From Smithellaceae bacterium (GTDB taxonomy: Bacteria > Desulfobacterota > Syntrophia > Syntrophales > Smithellaceae), in the NCBI GenBank assembly GCA_030690945.1, contig JAUYFM010000017.1, forward strand, positions 1 through 39,384: a stretch of 39,384 nt of DNA. Direction: 5' to 3'. Both the position numbers and the translations under genes were made by a program. Each line of letters starts with the position of its first letter. Positions within the stretch are counted from its first letter, which is position 1. Below the pieces are notes generated by a model. The model did no database searches, was not told the DNA's origin, and saw only the letters and a list, made by a program, of their open reading frames with translations. Of the stretch, positions 10,779-18,427 are shown in pieces.

Positions 10779-11264
10779 TTACCCGGCAGTGGGGTCCGTA
10801 ATATCTTCACAATTATTTTCTTTATTCGCGTCCACACTCATCCGCTCCAACAGAACCGTGACATTTTGTTTGATGGAGCGGAATTCCTCAACCGTCAGAC
10901 CACTGCGGCAAAAGAGCTCCATAGGTACACTGGCCGCCTGCTTTTTCAGGGCGATCCCTTGCTCTGTGAGCGCAACCATCACCTTGCGCTCATCCGTTGA
11001 CAGGCGCGTTCGGGTAATCAGTCCCGACGCCTCCAGCCTTTTGAGCAAAGGAGTGAGAGTGCCTGAATCGAGATACAGACGCGTCCCGATGTCACTGACA
11101 CTCAACGTGCCATGCTCCCACAACACCAGCATGACCAGGTATTGGGGATAAGTAATATTGAGCTTCGCCAGAAATGGCCCGTAGAGCTTGGTCAGCACAC
11201 GGGATGCGGCATAAAGCACGAAGCACAACTGATTATCCAGTTTCAGAAATTCATCTTCTTTCAT
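10779..11264 (-). CDS. ohrR: MarR-family organic peroxide sensor (OhrR-like)
   Basis: This 161-residue winged-helix repressor aligns with OhrR. The N-terminal DNQLCFVLYAASR carries Cys14, at the position of the reactive sensing Cys of OhrR (Cys15 in Bacillus). The DNA-binding wing is LYLDSGTLTPLLKRLEASGLITRTRLSTDERKV-like. Organic hydroperoxides should oxidise Cys14 and release DNA, inducing ohr. The start codon overlaps the stop of the PAS gene upstream (ATGA at 11261-11264), so the two are translationally coupled. The short Asp/Thr-rich tail has no clear role. Confidence 0.9.
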   Translation of the reverse strand: MKEDEFLKLDNQLCFVLYAASRVLTKLYGPFLAKLNITYPQYLVMLVLWEHGTLSVSDIGTRLYLDSGTLTPLLKRLEASGLITRTRLSTDERKVMVALTEQGIALKKQAASVPMELFCRSGLTVEEFRSIKQNVTVLLERMSVDANKENNCEDITDPTAG

Positions 11265-11650
11265 AACATTTTACCCTGTTCCTGAATCATCGCATCAGGA
11301 AAATCCATGACGAAATGAAGATACAGATCATCTTGTAGCAACTTCAAGGGTATCCAATAAGTAGCCAATAGTTTGTTCCCCTGACGGCTGATAATTTGTT
11401 CCGTCACACCGGAAGCCAGCGCTTTATCCGCCAGACAGTGATTTTTGCACTTTTCCGGGTAAGGAGAAATGTCGCGGCATTTCACACCGGCGGGCACCCC
11501 CAGATCGCGAGCCAGCTTGTTGGAATCGACAATTGTTCGGTTTTTTTGTAATAGCAATACCGGATGTGGGAAAGTATCCCACATCAACCGAAATGATTTT
11601 GAGACATCCGGCGGCACCTCATTTTGCTTTTCATGACTGTTTTCATTCAT
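11261..11650 (-). CDS. Small PAS-domain protein with Cys cluster
   Basis: This 129-residue protein is essentially a single PAS-like domain: MWDTFPHPVLLLQKNRTIVDSN is the usual PAS opening and the end is beta-rich. A cysteine group, CRDISPYPEKCKNHC (C-x10-C-x3-C), sits in the middle and could bind a metal, heme or Fe-S cluster, or form a redox disulfide. No output domain is present. It is the first gene of the leftward operon, and its stop overlaps the ohrR start, so it may modulate OhrR or sense redox in parallel. RBS GGAGAAGG lies before the ATG at 11650. The function is inferred from context. Confidence 0.75.
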   Translation of the reverse strand: MNENSHEKQNEVPPDVSKSFRLMWDTFPHPVLLLQKNRTIVDSNKLARDLGVPAGVKCRDISPYPEKCKNHCLADKALASGVTEQIISRQGNKLLATYWIPLKLLQDDLYLHFVMDFPDAMIQEQGKML

Positions 11651-11789
11651 TATCCTTCTCCTTTTTTCTAAATTGAATTATGCTTTGTTTGAATTTTAAT
11701 GGTGCACAATACAATTATTTACAATTTATATCAAGCGGAATTTTATTCCTACTGTCAAAAAAGAAACACACCATATCAAATAATAATTC

Positions 11790-11817
11790 TTGACAAACAA
11801 GCACTGCCTCCTATATT
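11790..11817 (+). promoter_or_regulatory. Promoter of fur
   Basis: TTGACA (11790-11795) and TATATT (11812-11817) have a 16-base spacer. The Fur box at 11830-11848 lies just downstream, where bound Fur would block initiation. Confidence 0.65.
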
Positions 11818-11829
11818 AAACGCCATATT

Positions 11830-11848
11830 GATAATGATAATCATTAGC
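11830..11848 (+). promoter_or_regulatory. Fur box upstream of fur
   Basis: GATAATGATAATCATTAGC matches the 19-base consensus GATAATGATAATCATTATC at 18 positions, 17 bases before the fur ATG. It indicates iron-dependent autoregulation. Confidence 0.9.
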
Positions 11849-11864
11849 AACGTGAAAGGGTGAA

Positions 11865-12305
11865 ATGAAGAGCGAAAGAGAGTTTTTTGAAAATTATCTG
11901 ATTAAGAAGAATTTGAGGGAGACGCCGCAGCGCGGGATGATTCTCGATGCTTTCCTAAAACGCGAGGAGCATATCACCGCTGAGCAGCTTTACGACATCG
12001 TCAAAAAGTGCGATCCGTCCATTGGGCAGGCTACCGTTTACCGGGTACTAAGGCTTATTGTTGAGTCTGGTCTCGCCCGCGAAGTGGATTTTAGCGACGG
12101 GGTGATGCGCTACGAACATTGCTACAATCATCCGCATCATGATCACCTGGTCTGCAAAGGCTGCGGCAAAACGGTAGAAGTGGTGGATTCTGTCATTGAA
12201 GAATTACAGAAACGGGTGGCGGAAAGCTTCGGCTTTGAGCTGACGGATCATGAGATGTATCTTTACGGGAATTGCGCGGATTGCAGAAAGAAGTTACAGG
12301 GGTAA
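11865..12305 (+). CDS. fur: Ferric uptake regulator Fur
   Basis: This 146-residue protein is a complete Fur repressor: winged helix (LRETPQRGMILDAFLKREEH; QATVYRVLRLIVESGLA), then a metal-binding dimerisation domain with YEHCYNHPHHDHLVCKGCGK and the second zinc pair CADC near the end. With Fe(II) it represses iron uptake genes. A near-perfect Fur box precedes it and another precedes the feo genes downstream, making it the likely regulator of both. Unlike the Fur-family gene at 6824 it is intact. The ATG at 11865 follows GAAAGGGTGAA. Confidence 0.95.
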   Translation: MKSEREFFENYLIKKNLRETPQRGMILDAFLKREEHITAEQLYDIVKKCDPSIGQATVYRVLRLIVESGLAREVDFSDGVMRYEHCYNHPHHDHLVCKGCGKTVEVVDSVIEELQKRVAESFGFELTDHEMYLYGNCADCRKKLQG

Positions 12306-12347
12306 ACAGTATGCTCAGATAATGGGACAATATTAAAATCCCACTGA

Positions 12348-12370
12348 ATCCCCCTTTAAACAAGGGGGAT
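12348..12370. terminator. Terminator-like hairpin between fur and feoA
   Basis: ATCCCCCTT pairs perfectly with AAGGGGGAT around a 5-base loop. There is no strong T tract, so it may instead be a dispersed palindrome. It separates fur from the feo operon. Confidence 0.55.
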
Positions 12371-12445
12371 AAATTAAGGCTCAAGCATATCCTGATTTGG
12401 ATTCACGGCTGATTGAATGATCAGCATTTTTTTAACCCTATAACT

Positions 12446-12464
12446 GATAATGATTATCATTTTC
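12446..12464 (+). promoter_or_regulatory. Fur box upstream of the feo operon
   Basis: GATAATGATTATCATTTTC matches the Fur consensus at 17 of 19 positions, 30 bases before the first feoA ATG, so feo expression should be iron-repressed. Confidence 0.88.
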
Positions 12465-12493
12465 AATAAGATCATGAAGAAGGAGAATACCCG

Positions 12494-12844
12494 ATGTCAC
12501 CACTGGCATTACTTAAAGAAGGAGAGATGGCGGAAATTGTCGAACAACATGCAGGACTGGCGAACGAAGATCAACAGAAATACAGGCATCAACACGGACA
12601 TACGCACGTTCACAGTCACGGTCAAAAGATCTGTTGCGGGCAATGCGATAATTACACCTGCCCCGGCCCAGCACAGAGCCAGGCTTCGGATCATCTGATG
12701 AATATGGGATTGAGGCCGGGCAAGCTCATCGAAATGATTACCAACAGCGGAACAGGCCCGCTGGTTCTGAAACTGGATGAGTCCCGGATAGCGCTGAGCA
12801 GGGGCATGGCAATGAAAATTTATGTGCGGAGGAACCAAGCATGA
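12494..12844 (+). CDS. feoA: FeoA-family protein with His/Cys-rich insertion
   Basis: This 116-residue protein reads as an FeoA SH3-like domain interrupted by about 45 residues. Residues 1-20 (SPLALLKEGEMAEIVEQ) and about 67-116 (HLMNMGLRPGKLIEM...GMAMKIYVRR) are the FeoA halves. Between them lies RHQHGHTHVHSHGQ followed by ICCGQCDNYTCPG, with six His and four Cys. Such a loop could bind Fe(II), Zn or another metal. FeoA proteins usually support FeoB GTPase/transport at the cytoplasmic face. The gene overlaps the next feoA by four bases (ATGA) and follows a Fur box. Its metal-binding role is inference. Confidence 0.85.
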   Translation: MSPLALLKEGEMAEIVEQHAGLANEDQQKYRHQHGHTHVHSHGQKICCGQCDNYTCPGPAQSQASDHLMNMGLRPGKLIEMITNSGTGPLVLKLDESRIALSRGMAMKIYVRRNQA

Positions 12845-13074
12845 CACTTGCGGATTTAAGACCCGGTCAATCTGGGGAAATATTAAAAATTAATATAGCA
12901 GGCGCGCTCAAGCGCAGGCTGATGGATATGGGTGTTGTGTCCGGCACTAACGTGCGCGTGGAAAAAGTCGCGCCGCTGGGCGATCCCATCGAGGTTCGGA
13001 TCAAAAGCTATTCTCTCTCGCTGCGCCGGGGCGAAGCGAAGAATATTGAATTGGAGGCGACGCTATTACCATGA
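12841..13074 (+). CDS. feoA: FeoA, ferrous iron transport accessory protein
   Basis: This 77-residue protein is a standard FeoA: MTLADLRPGQSGEILKI, the ALKRRLMDMGVVSGTNVRV core, and IEVRIKSYSLSLRRGEAKNIEL at the end. It is predicted to be a cytoplasmic SH3-like partner of FeoB. It overlaps the upstream feoA and the downstream feoB by four bases each, so all three should be translated from one transcript. There is no sign of damage. Confidence 0.95.
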   Translation: MTLADLRPGQSGEILKINIAGALKRRLMDMGVVSGTNVRVEKVAPLGDPIEVRIKSYSLSLRRGEAKNIELEATLLP

Positions 13075-15257
13075 CCAAAGAACACGACTCAGGAAATCAG
13101 AACAATAAGGCGACAAGGAAAACCTTGACGATCGTGGTCGCGGGTAATCCCAACGCGGGCAAATCCACGCTGATCAACGCCATTGCTGGCGCAAGGCTCC
13201 ATGTCGGCAACTGGCCGGGCGTAACGGTTGAGAAAAAATCAGCCGATTTTGAATATCAGGGACGGCGCATTACGCTGGTCGATCTGCCCGGCACTTATAG
13301 CCTCAGTCCCTACACACAAGAAGAAGTGATTGCCCGCGATTATCTGGTGCATGAAAAACCCGACATGATCATCAACGTCGTCGATGCCACCAATTTGGAG
13401 CGCAATCTCTACTTCACGTTTCAACTGTTGGAGTTGGGAATTCCTCTGGTGATGGCGCTCAACATGCACGATGAGGCCATACAAAAAGGATTTCGCATCG
13501 ATACGGAAAAGATGGAATCCATCCTCGGCAGCGCGGTTATTCCGACTGTGGCGACCAAACATGAAGGCATTGACCGGCTGATTGAAACCGCCATCGCCTT
13601 TGCCGATGATCCCGACCGACACGCGCCCTGCGCCATCCGTTACGGAGAGGATATCGAAGCGGCGGTTAAGACGGTTCTTGGGGTTTTGCAGGAGTATCCC
13701 CAAAACAATTCCAACCGTCTGCCAAAGCGCTGGCTTACTCTCAAATTAATGGAGGGAGATGAACTGGTGGTGAAAGAAAGCGGGATTCCGGCTGACGCGC
13801 CTTTTCTGATGAAGGCGACCCGACATCTGAGACAGGCACACGGCGAGGACATCGAGGCTCTCATGGCGGATGAACGATACGGATTGGCGGCGGGATTGAC
13901 CCGCGAGGCGCTCCAAAAACCCGAGAAAAGGAAAAGGGAATTGACTGAGCGGATCGACGCCGTCTTCCTCAACCGGTTTTGCGGCATGCCCCTGTTTCTG
14001 GTGTTGATGTATCTGGTTTTCGCCCTGACCTTTACTCTCGGAGAGCCGCCCATGGGGTGGATAGAAAAAATTTTCGGGTGGTCAGGCAGCATCATTGCGG
14101 GCTTATGGCCGGAAGGATCGGAAAGCCTGCTGAAATCTCTTCTGGTTGACGGCATCATCGGCGGTGTCGGCGGTGTCATCGTCTTCCTGCCGAACATTCT
14201 CCTCTTGTTTCTGGCTATCGCCATTCTGGAGGATTCCGGCTACATGGCCCGGGTCGCTTTCATCATGGACCGCCTGATGCACAAAATCGGCCTGCACGGC
14301 AAGAGCTTCATCCCCATGTTGATCGGGTTCGGATGCTCCGTTCCTGCGATCATGGCTACCCGCACGCTGGAGAACCGGCGCGACAGGCTGACAACCATGC
14401 TCGTGACCCCGCTGATGAGCTGCGGGGCCCGGCTGCCCATCTACCTGCTTATCATTCCGGCCTTCTTTCCCCCGGCCTGGCATGCGCCAATGCTCTGGAT
14501 CATATACGTCATCGGCATTCTCCTGGCGGTGGTCACTGCGAAACTTCTGCGCAGCACCCTCTTTAAAGGCGAATCCGTGCCGTTTGTCATGGAGTTGCCG
14601 CCGTATCGGATACCGACGCCCAAAGGCGTACTGATCCACATGTGGGAACGGGGATGGTTATACCTGAAAAAAGCGGGGACCATCATTCTCGGCATCTCGA
14701 TCCTCATGTGGGCCATGACCACTTTCCCCGGACTTCCCGACAGCGACGCCACACGTTTTGAAAAGGAGCGGCAGGCCCTCCAAGCCGAAGTCACAGACAA
14801 GGAAGAAAAAGATAAAAAGCTTACCTCCATTGACAATCAGGCGGGGGAAGAAGCGCTTCGCTACAGCATCACAGGCCGCATCGGACAGGCCATTGAACCT
14901 GTTCTCAAGCCGCTGGGTTTTGATTGGAAGATCGGCACTGCGCTGATCGGAGCATTTGCGGCCAAAGAAGTCTTTGTTGCTCAGATGGGAATTATCTACT
15001 CCGTGGGAAAAGCGAACGAGGAGTCCGAAACGCTCAGGGAGAAACTCAAGAGTACGTATACCCCATTGATCGGCTTTTGCATCATGCTTTTCTGCCTGAT
15101 CAGCGCTCCCTGCATGGCGACTATCGCTGTTACGGGAAGAGAAAGCGGCTCATGGAAGTGGGCAATGTTGCAGCTTGGAGGGCTTACACTCTTAGCCTAC
15201 GCGTTAACTTTCATTGTATTTCAAACCGGCAGCCTGCTTGGTGTCGGCATCAGATAA
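13071..15257 (+). CDS. feoB: Ferrous iron transporter FeoB
   Basis: This 728-residue inner-membrane Fe(II) transporter has an N-terminal G domain. G1 is GNPNAGKST (Gly25-Thr33), the switch region is GVTVEKK, G3 is DLPGTYSL and G4 is NMHD. A linker leads to the polytopic core, with the two Gate-type segments carrying conserved Cys (IGFGCSVPAIMATRT and TPLMSCGARLPIY) and a late segment GAFAAKEVFVAQMGIIY. The length is within the usual FeoB range. It should work with the two FeoA proteins and is presumably derepressed under low iron through the Fur box at 12446. Confidence 0.97.
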   Translation: MTKEHDSGNQNNKATRKTLTIVVAGNPNAGKSTLINAIAGARLHVGNWPGVTVEKKSADFEYQGRRITLVDLPGTYSLSPYTQEEVIARDYLVHEKPDMIINVVDATNLERNLYFTFQLLELGIPLVMALNMHDEAIQKGFRIDTEKMESILGSAVIPTVATKHEGIDRLIETAIAFADDPDRHAPCAIRYGEDIEAAVKTVLGVLQEYPQNNSNRLPKRWLTLKLMEGDELVVKESGIPADAPFLMKATRHLRQAHGEDIEALMADERYGLAAGLTREALQKPEKRKRELTERIDAVFLNRFCGMPLFLVLMYLVFALTFTLGEPPMGWIEKIFGWSGSIIAGLWPEGSESLLKSLLVDGIIGGVGGVIVFLPNILLLFLAIAILEDSGYMARVAFIMDRLMHKIGLHGKSFIPMLIGFGCSVPAIMATRTLENRRDRLTTMLVTPLMSCGARLPIYLLIIPAFFPPAWHAPMLWIIYVIGILLAVVTAKLLRSTLFKGESVPFVMELPPYRIPTPKGVLIHMWERGWLYLKKAGTIILGISILMWAMTTFPGLPDSDATRFEKERQALQAEVTDKEEKDKKLTSIDNQAGEEALRYSITGRIGQAIEPVLKPLGFDWKIGTALIGAFAAKEVFVAQMGIIYSVGKANEESETLREKLKSTYTPLIGFCIMLFCLISAPCMATIAVTGRESGSWKWAMLQLGGLTLLAYALTFIVFQTGSLLGVGIR

Positions 15258-15265
15258 GAGGCTTT

Positions 15266-15439
15266 ATGCTTGAAACAATCGTTGTTGTTGCCATCGTGAT
15301 GGTTGTCCTGATTCTGGCGGGAAGATCATTCTACCGGACCGTGACAGGCAAGAAAGAAGGACCGTGCTGCGGATGCGACCCGGGCAAGTGCGGAAAGAAT
15401 GAAGATAAGGGGAAAGACCGGCTGGTCCGGTTTTCCTGA
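15266..15439 (+). CDS. FeoB-associated Cys-rich membrane protein
   Basis: This 57-residue protein has one N-terminal membrane helix (ETIVVVAIVMVVLILAG) followed by a basic stretch and the short Cys motif CCGCDPGKCG. That matches the small FeoB-associated Cys-rich proteins commonly encoded right after feoB. It starts 8 bases after the feoB stop. A role in iron handover or FeoB assembly is plausible but unproven. The start is the only ATG giving the membrane helix. Confidence 0.85.
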   Translation: MLETIVVVAIVMVVLILAGRSFYRTVTGKKEGPCCGCDPGKCGKNEDKGKDRLVRFS

Positions 15440-15496
15440 AAATAAATATTGCGGGAATTGAATCGCTCTACTATTAAAAGAGAAAAGGAGAAAAGA

Positions 15497-16270
15497 ATGA
15501 AGTGTTTAGTTTTATCGTTCATAGGATTTTTTCTAATGACAAGTATTGCAGTAGCGGGCCATCCGCTGGTTACGGACGATGCGGGCACGCAGGGGAAAGG
15601 CAAAGGCCAGGTGGAAGTCGGCTTTTCCTTCTTCAACGACAAGAACAAAGTCAATGAATCAACAACATTTAAGGCCGAAGGCGGCGAAGCGACCGTCGGT
15701 GTTACGGTGGGCCTGCTCGACAATCTGGACATCGTCCTGATTGTGCCGTATGCTTGGTACACCATCGATGGAAACAATGCCCGCGTTGCGCGCGCCGACG
15801 GGATTTCAGACATCGTCTTCGATGTCAAATGGCGTTTCTTTGAAAAGGACGGCTGGGCGCTGGCCATGAAACCCGGCATCAGCCTGCCGTCGGGTGACGA
15901 AGATAAAGGGCTTGGCGCGGGACGCTCCACTTACCGAATGTTTTTAATCGGAACCAAAGAATTTGAACCGGTTGCGTTCCATGCCAATGTAGGCTACATC
16001 CGCAACGAAAACAACATGGAGGCACGCAAAGATCTCTGGCATGCGTCCGTGGCCGCTCAAGTGAAAGTCATCAAAGGCCTGAAGCTTCTGGCCAATGTCG
16101 GGATGGAGAGAAATCACGATCCGGCAAGTGACAACCATCCGGCGTTTGCTCTGGGCGGAATTGGTTATGACGTCTCGGAACGTATTACGGTTGATGCAGG
16201 TGTCAAGTATGGTCTGACATCCCCGGAAACTGACTGGATGTATCTAACTGGTTTGACGATAAAATTTTAA
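15497..16270 (+). CDS. Outer-membrane beta-barrel protein (phenol-degradation MetA-like / transporter family)
   Basis: This is a 257-residue protein. A signal peptide (MKCLVLSFIGFFLMTSIAVA) is followed by HPLVTDDAGTQGKGKGQVEVG, the characteristic opening of the MetA-pathway/transporter-like outer-membrane family, and then alternating amphipathic strands ending in a C-terminal Phe (LTGLTIKF). It is probably a barrel of about 12 strands. The substrate is unknown; its position after feo is suggestive but may be incidental. The ATG at 15497 follows AAAAGGAGAA. Confidence 0.8.
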   Translation: MKCLVLSFIGFFLMTSIAVAGHPLVTDDAGTQGKGKGQVEVGFSFFNDKNKVNESTTFKAEGGEATVGVTVGLLDNLDIVLIVPYAWYTIDGNNARVARADGISDIVFDVKWRFFEKDGWALAMKPGISLPSGDEDKGLGAGRSTYRMFLIGTKEFEPVAFHANVGYIRNENNMEARKDLWHASVAAQVKVIKGLKLLANVGMERNHDPASDNHPAFALGGIGYDVSERITVDAGVKYGLTSPETDWMYLTGLTIKF

Positions 16271-16344
16271 AATGGCAGATAGCAGGTTTGAAGTTCTTTC
16301 AGAACAGATCCTGCCGCCTGACCGTATCTTTTTCAACCTTCCTG

Positions 16345-16377
16345 CCCAAGGTGCTGAACACACCCAAGGTGCTGAAC
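16345..16377 (+). repeat. 15-bp tandem repeat upstream of sppA promoter
   Basis: CCCAAGGTGCTGAAC occurs at 16345-16359 and 16363-16377, an 18-base period, ending exactly where the -35 box begins. It may be an activator-binding site or replication slippage. Confidence 0.6.
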
Positions 16378-16406
16378 TTGACACAACGTGTTATTGCACT
16401 TATAGT
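16378..16406 (+). promoter_or_regulatory. Strong sigma70 promoter for sppA
   Basis: TTGACA (16378-16383), a 17-base spacer and TATAGT (16401-16406) lie 31 bases before the sppA ATG. Confidence 0.8.
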
Positions 16407-16437
16407 AAGTGCGCACGATTTGAGAAAGGAAACCTCT

Positions 16438-17418
16438 ATGAAGAAATTTTTTTTCCTGACAGCCCTGTGTTCATTATTTTTATTGAGCGCCTGTTCAGCG
16501 CCCCGACTCAACATTTTTGACACGACTCCCAACCCCCTCCGGGAATTTACGCTGGAAGGAAAAGGACAAAATAAAATCCTGATCATCCCCATCAACGGGA
16601 TGATTTCCGATTCGCCAAAACAGGGTCTGTTCGACACAGCGCCCAGCCTTGTGGAACAAGTTGTCGTTCAGCTTAACAAAGCCCAGAATGACTCTTCGAT
16701 CAAAGCTGTTTTATTGAAAGTCAATTCGTCCGGCGGAACCATTACGGCCAGTGATCTCTTATATCATGAAATCGTATCCTATAAGGCGAAGACCGGCAAC
16801 AAAATCGGCGTGATTATGATGGACCTCGCCGCCTCCGGGGCTTATTATATTTCGCTGCCGGCGGACTTCATCATGGCGCACCCCACAACGATTACCGGTT
16901 CCGTCGGTGTTATTTTCATGCGTCCGAAAGTCGTCGGACTGATGGGTAAAGTCGGTCTGGGGGTTGAAGTCAGCAAATCCGGCAAAAACAAGGATATGGG
17001 TTCGCCTTTCCGCGAATCAAATGACGAAGAAAATATGCTGATGCAGAAAACCGTCGACGTATTCGCCGGCCGGTTCACCAATCTGGTGCAAAAGCACCGC
17101 AAACTGGATGATGCATCGCTGAAAGAAGTTTCCACCGCCCGCGTTTTTGTTGCCGATGATGCCCTGCGTCTGAAGCTGATCGATAAAATCGGTTATATAC
17201 GCGATGCGGTCAAGGAAACCAGAACCATTGCGGGGCTTGCTGACAACGCGCGTGTCGTGGTGTACCGGCGCAACGATATTCCCGAAGATAATTATTACCG
17301 GGCTTTGGCCCCGGATGCATCGGCAAATGTTGCTCTGATCAATATCGGTCTGCCCGAAATACTGAAAGCCCGAGCCGGCTTTTATTATCTCTGGCCCGGC
17401 GCAATAAATTTTGAATGA
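16438..17418 (+). CDS. sppA: Lipoprotein signal peptide peptidase SppA (S49 family)
   Basis: This 326-residue protein has a lipoprotein signal (MKKFFFLTALCSLFLLSAC) with lipobox LSAC, then a single S49 peptidase domain. Motifs are VNSSGGT (about residue 100), MDLAASGAYYIS with the catalytic Ser, GSVGV, and SKSGKNKDMGSP with the general-base Lys. It should be a membrane-anchored serine/lysine protease degrading cleaved signal peptides or envelope peptides. The ATG at 16438 is used rather than the longer upstream frame, because only it yields a signal peptide and sits correctly behind the promoter and GAGAAAGGAA. The ABC transporter follows 27 bases after the stop. Confidence 0.93.
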   Translation: MKKFFFLTALCSLFLLSACSAPRLNIFDTTPNPLREFTLEGKGQNKILIIPINGMISDSPKQGLFDTAPSLVEQVVVQLNKAQNDSSIKAVLLKVNSSGGTITASDLLYHEIVSYKAKTGNKIGVIMMDLAASGAYYISLPADFIMAHPTTITGSVGVIFMRPKVVGLMGKVGLGVEVSKSGKNKDMGSPFRESNDEENMLMQKTVDVFAGRFTNLVQKHRKLDDASLKEVSTARVFVADDALRLKLIDKIGYIRDAVKETRTIAGLADNARVVVYRRNDIPEDNYYRALAPDASANVALINIGLPEILKARAGFYYLWPGAINFE

Positions 17419-17445
17419 TTGGAATCACGGGATTATTGACATCAT

Positions 17446-18423
17446 ATGGTTATCATCGAAACCCATTCACTGACGAAAACGTTCGGCAAAATTCAAGCTG
17501 TGCGCGGTATTGATCTGAATATCGAAAAAGGCGAAATCTTCGGACTGCTGGGCCCTAATGGCGCAGGGAAGACTACGACCATCGGGATGCTCTGCACCAT
17601 CGTTCGCCCCACATCCGGCCAAGGTCTTATCGCGGGTTTTGACATCGCGAAACATCCGACGCAGGTTCGACGCCAGATCGGCATTGTCTTCCAGGACCCG
17701 ACTCTGGACACGATCCTCACCGGCCGCGAAAACCTCCAGTTGCACGCCCGTCTCTATGGAATTCCGTCATCCGTCCGTAATCTCTGGATTGCAGAAATGC
17801 TGGAACTGGTTGACCTCAGAGAACGCGCCGATGATCTGACCAAAACGTATTCCGGCGGAATGAAGCGAAGACTGGAACTGGCGCGCGGCCTTTTGCACCG
17901 TCCCGCCGTTTTGTTTTTGGATGAACCGACACTGGGGCTTGACCCGCAGACCCGCGCCCGCACCTGGGAATACATCCGCAAAATGGCGCAAAAAGAAGAA
18001 ACCACCGTTGTGCTCACCACTCACTACATGGAAGAGGCTGAAGCGATGTGCAACCGCATCGGCATCATTGACGCAGGCCGGATCATCGCGCTCGACACAC
18101 CCGAAAATATGATCAATACGATGGGCGGCGACATCGTTGCGATTGCCACACCTGAGCCGCCGCTGGATAAAATCCGCTCACTTCCTTATGTGTCACAGGT
18201 AAAGAAAGCGGGTGATACGATAGAAATTACGATGAAATCGGCTCATCTACACCTGGCTGAACTGCTGTCTTTGATTCCCGCTGTTATCAGCGTAGAAATG
18301 AGAAAACCGACACTCAGCGACGTCTTTATCAAACTCACAGGTCGCGATATCCAAGTGGATGCCATCGAAAATGGCGAAAGCTGGGTGGACTCCGTTGCCC
18401 GCTATCGTCAGAGAGGAAAATGA
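17446..18423 (+). CDS. ABC-2 type exporter ATP-binding protein (DrrA-like)
   Basis: This 325-residue ATPase has Walker A GPNGAGKTT, Q-loop VFQDPTLD, signature YSGGMKRRLELARGL, Walker B VLFLDEPTLGLDP and H-loop TTHYMEEAE. The C-terminal extension of about 90 residues, common in DrrA/NodI-type exporters, is present. It is followed 4 bases later by its permease. The substrate could be a drug, a lipid or a polysaccharide; nothing in the sequence decides. It is possibly co-transcribed with sppA. Confidence 0.93.
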   Translation: MVIIETHSLTKTFGKIQAVRGIDLNIEKGEIFGLLGPNGAGKTTTIGMLCTIVRPTSGQGLIAGFDIAKHPTQVRRQIGIVFQDPTLDTILTGRENLQLHARLYGIPSSVRNLWIAEMLELVDLRERADDLTKTYSGGMKRRLELARGLLHRPAVLFLDEPTLGLDPQTRARTWEYIRKMAQKEETTVVLTTHYMEEAEAMCNRIGIIDAGRIIALDTPENMINTMGGDIVAIATPEPPLDKIRSLPYVSQVKKAGDTIEITMKSAHLHLAELLSLIPAVISVEMRKPTLSDVFIKLTGRDIQVDAIENGESWVDSVARYRQRGK

Positions 18424-18427
18424 ACCA

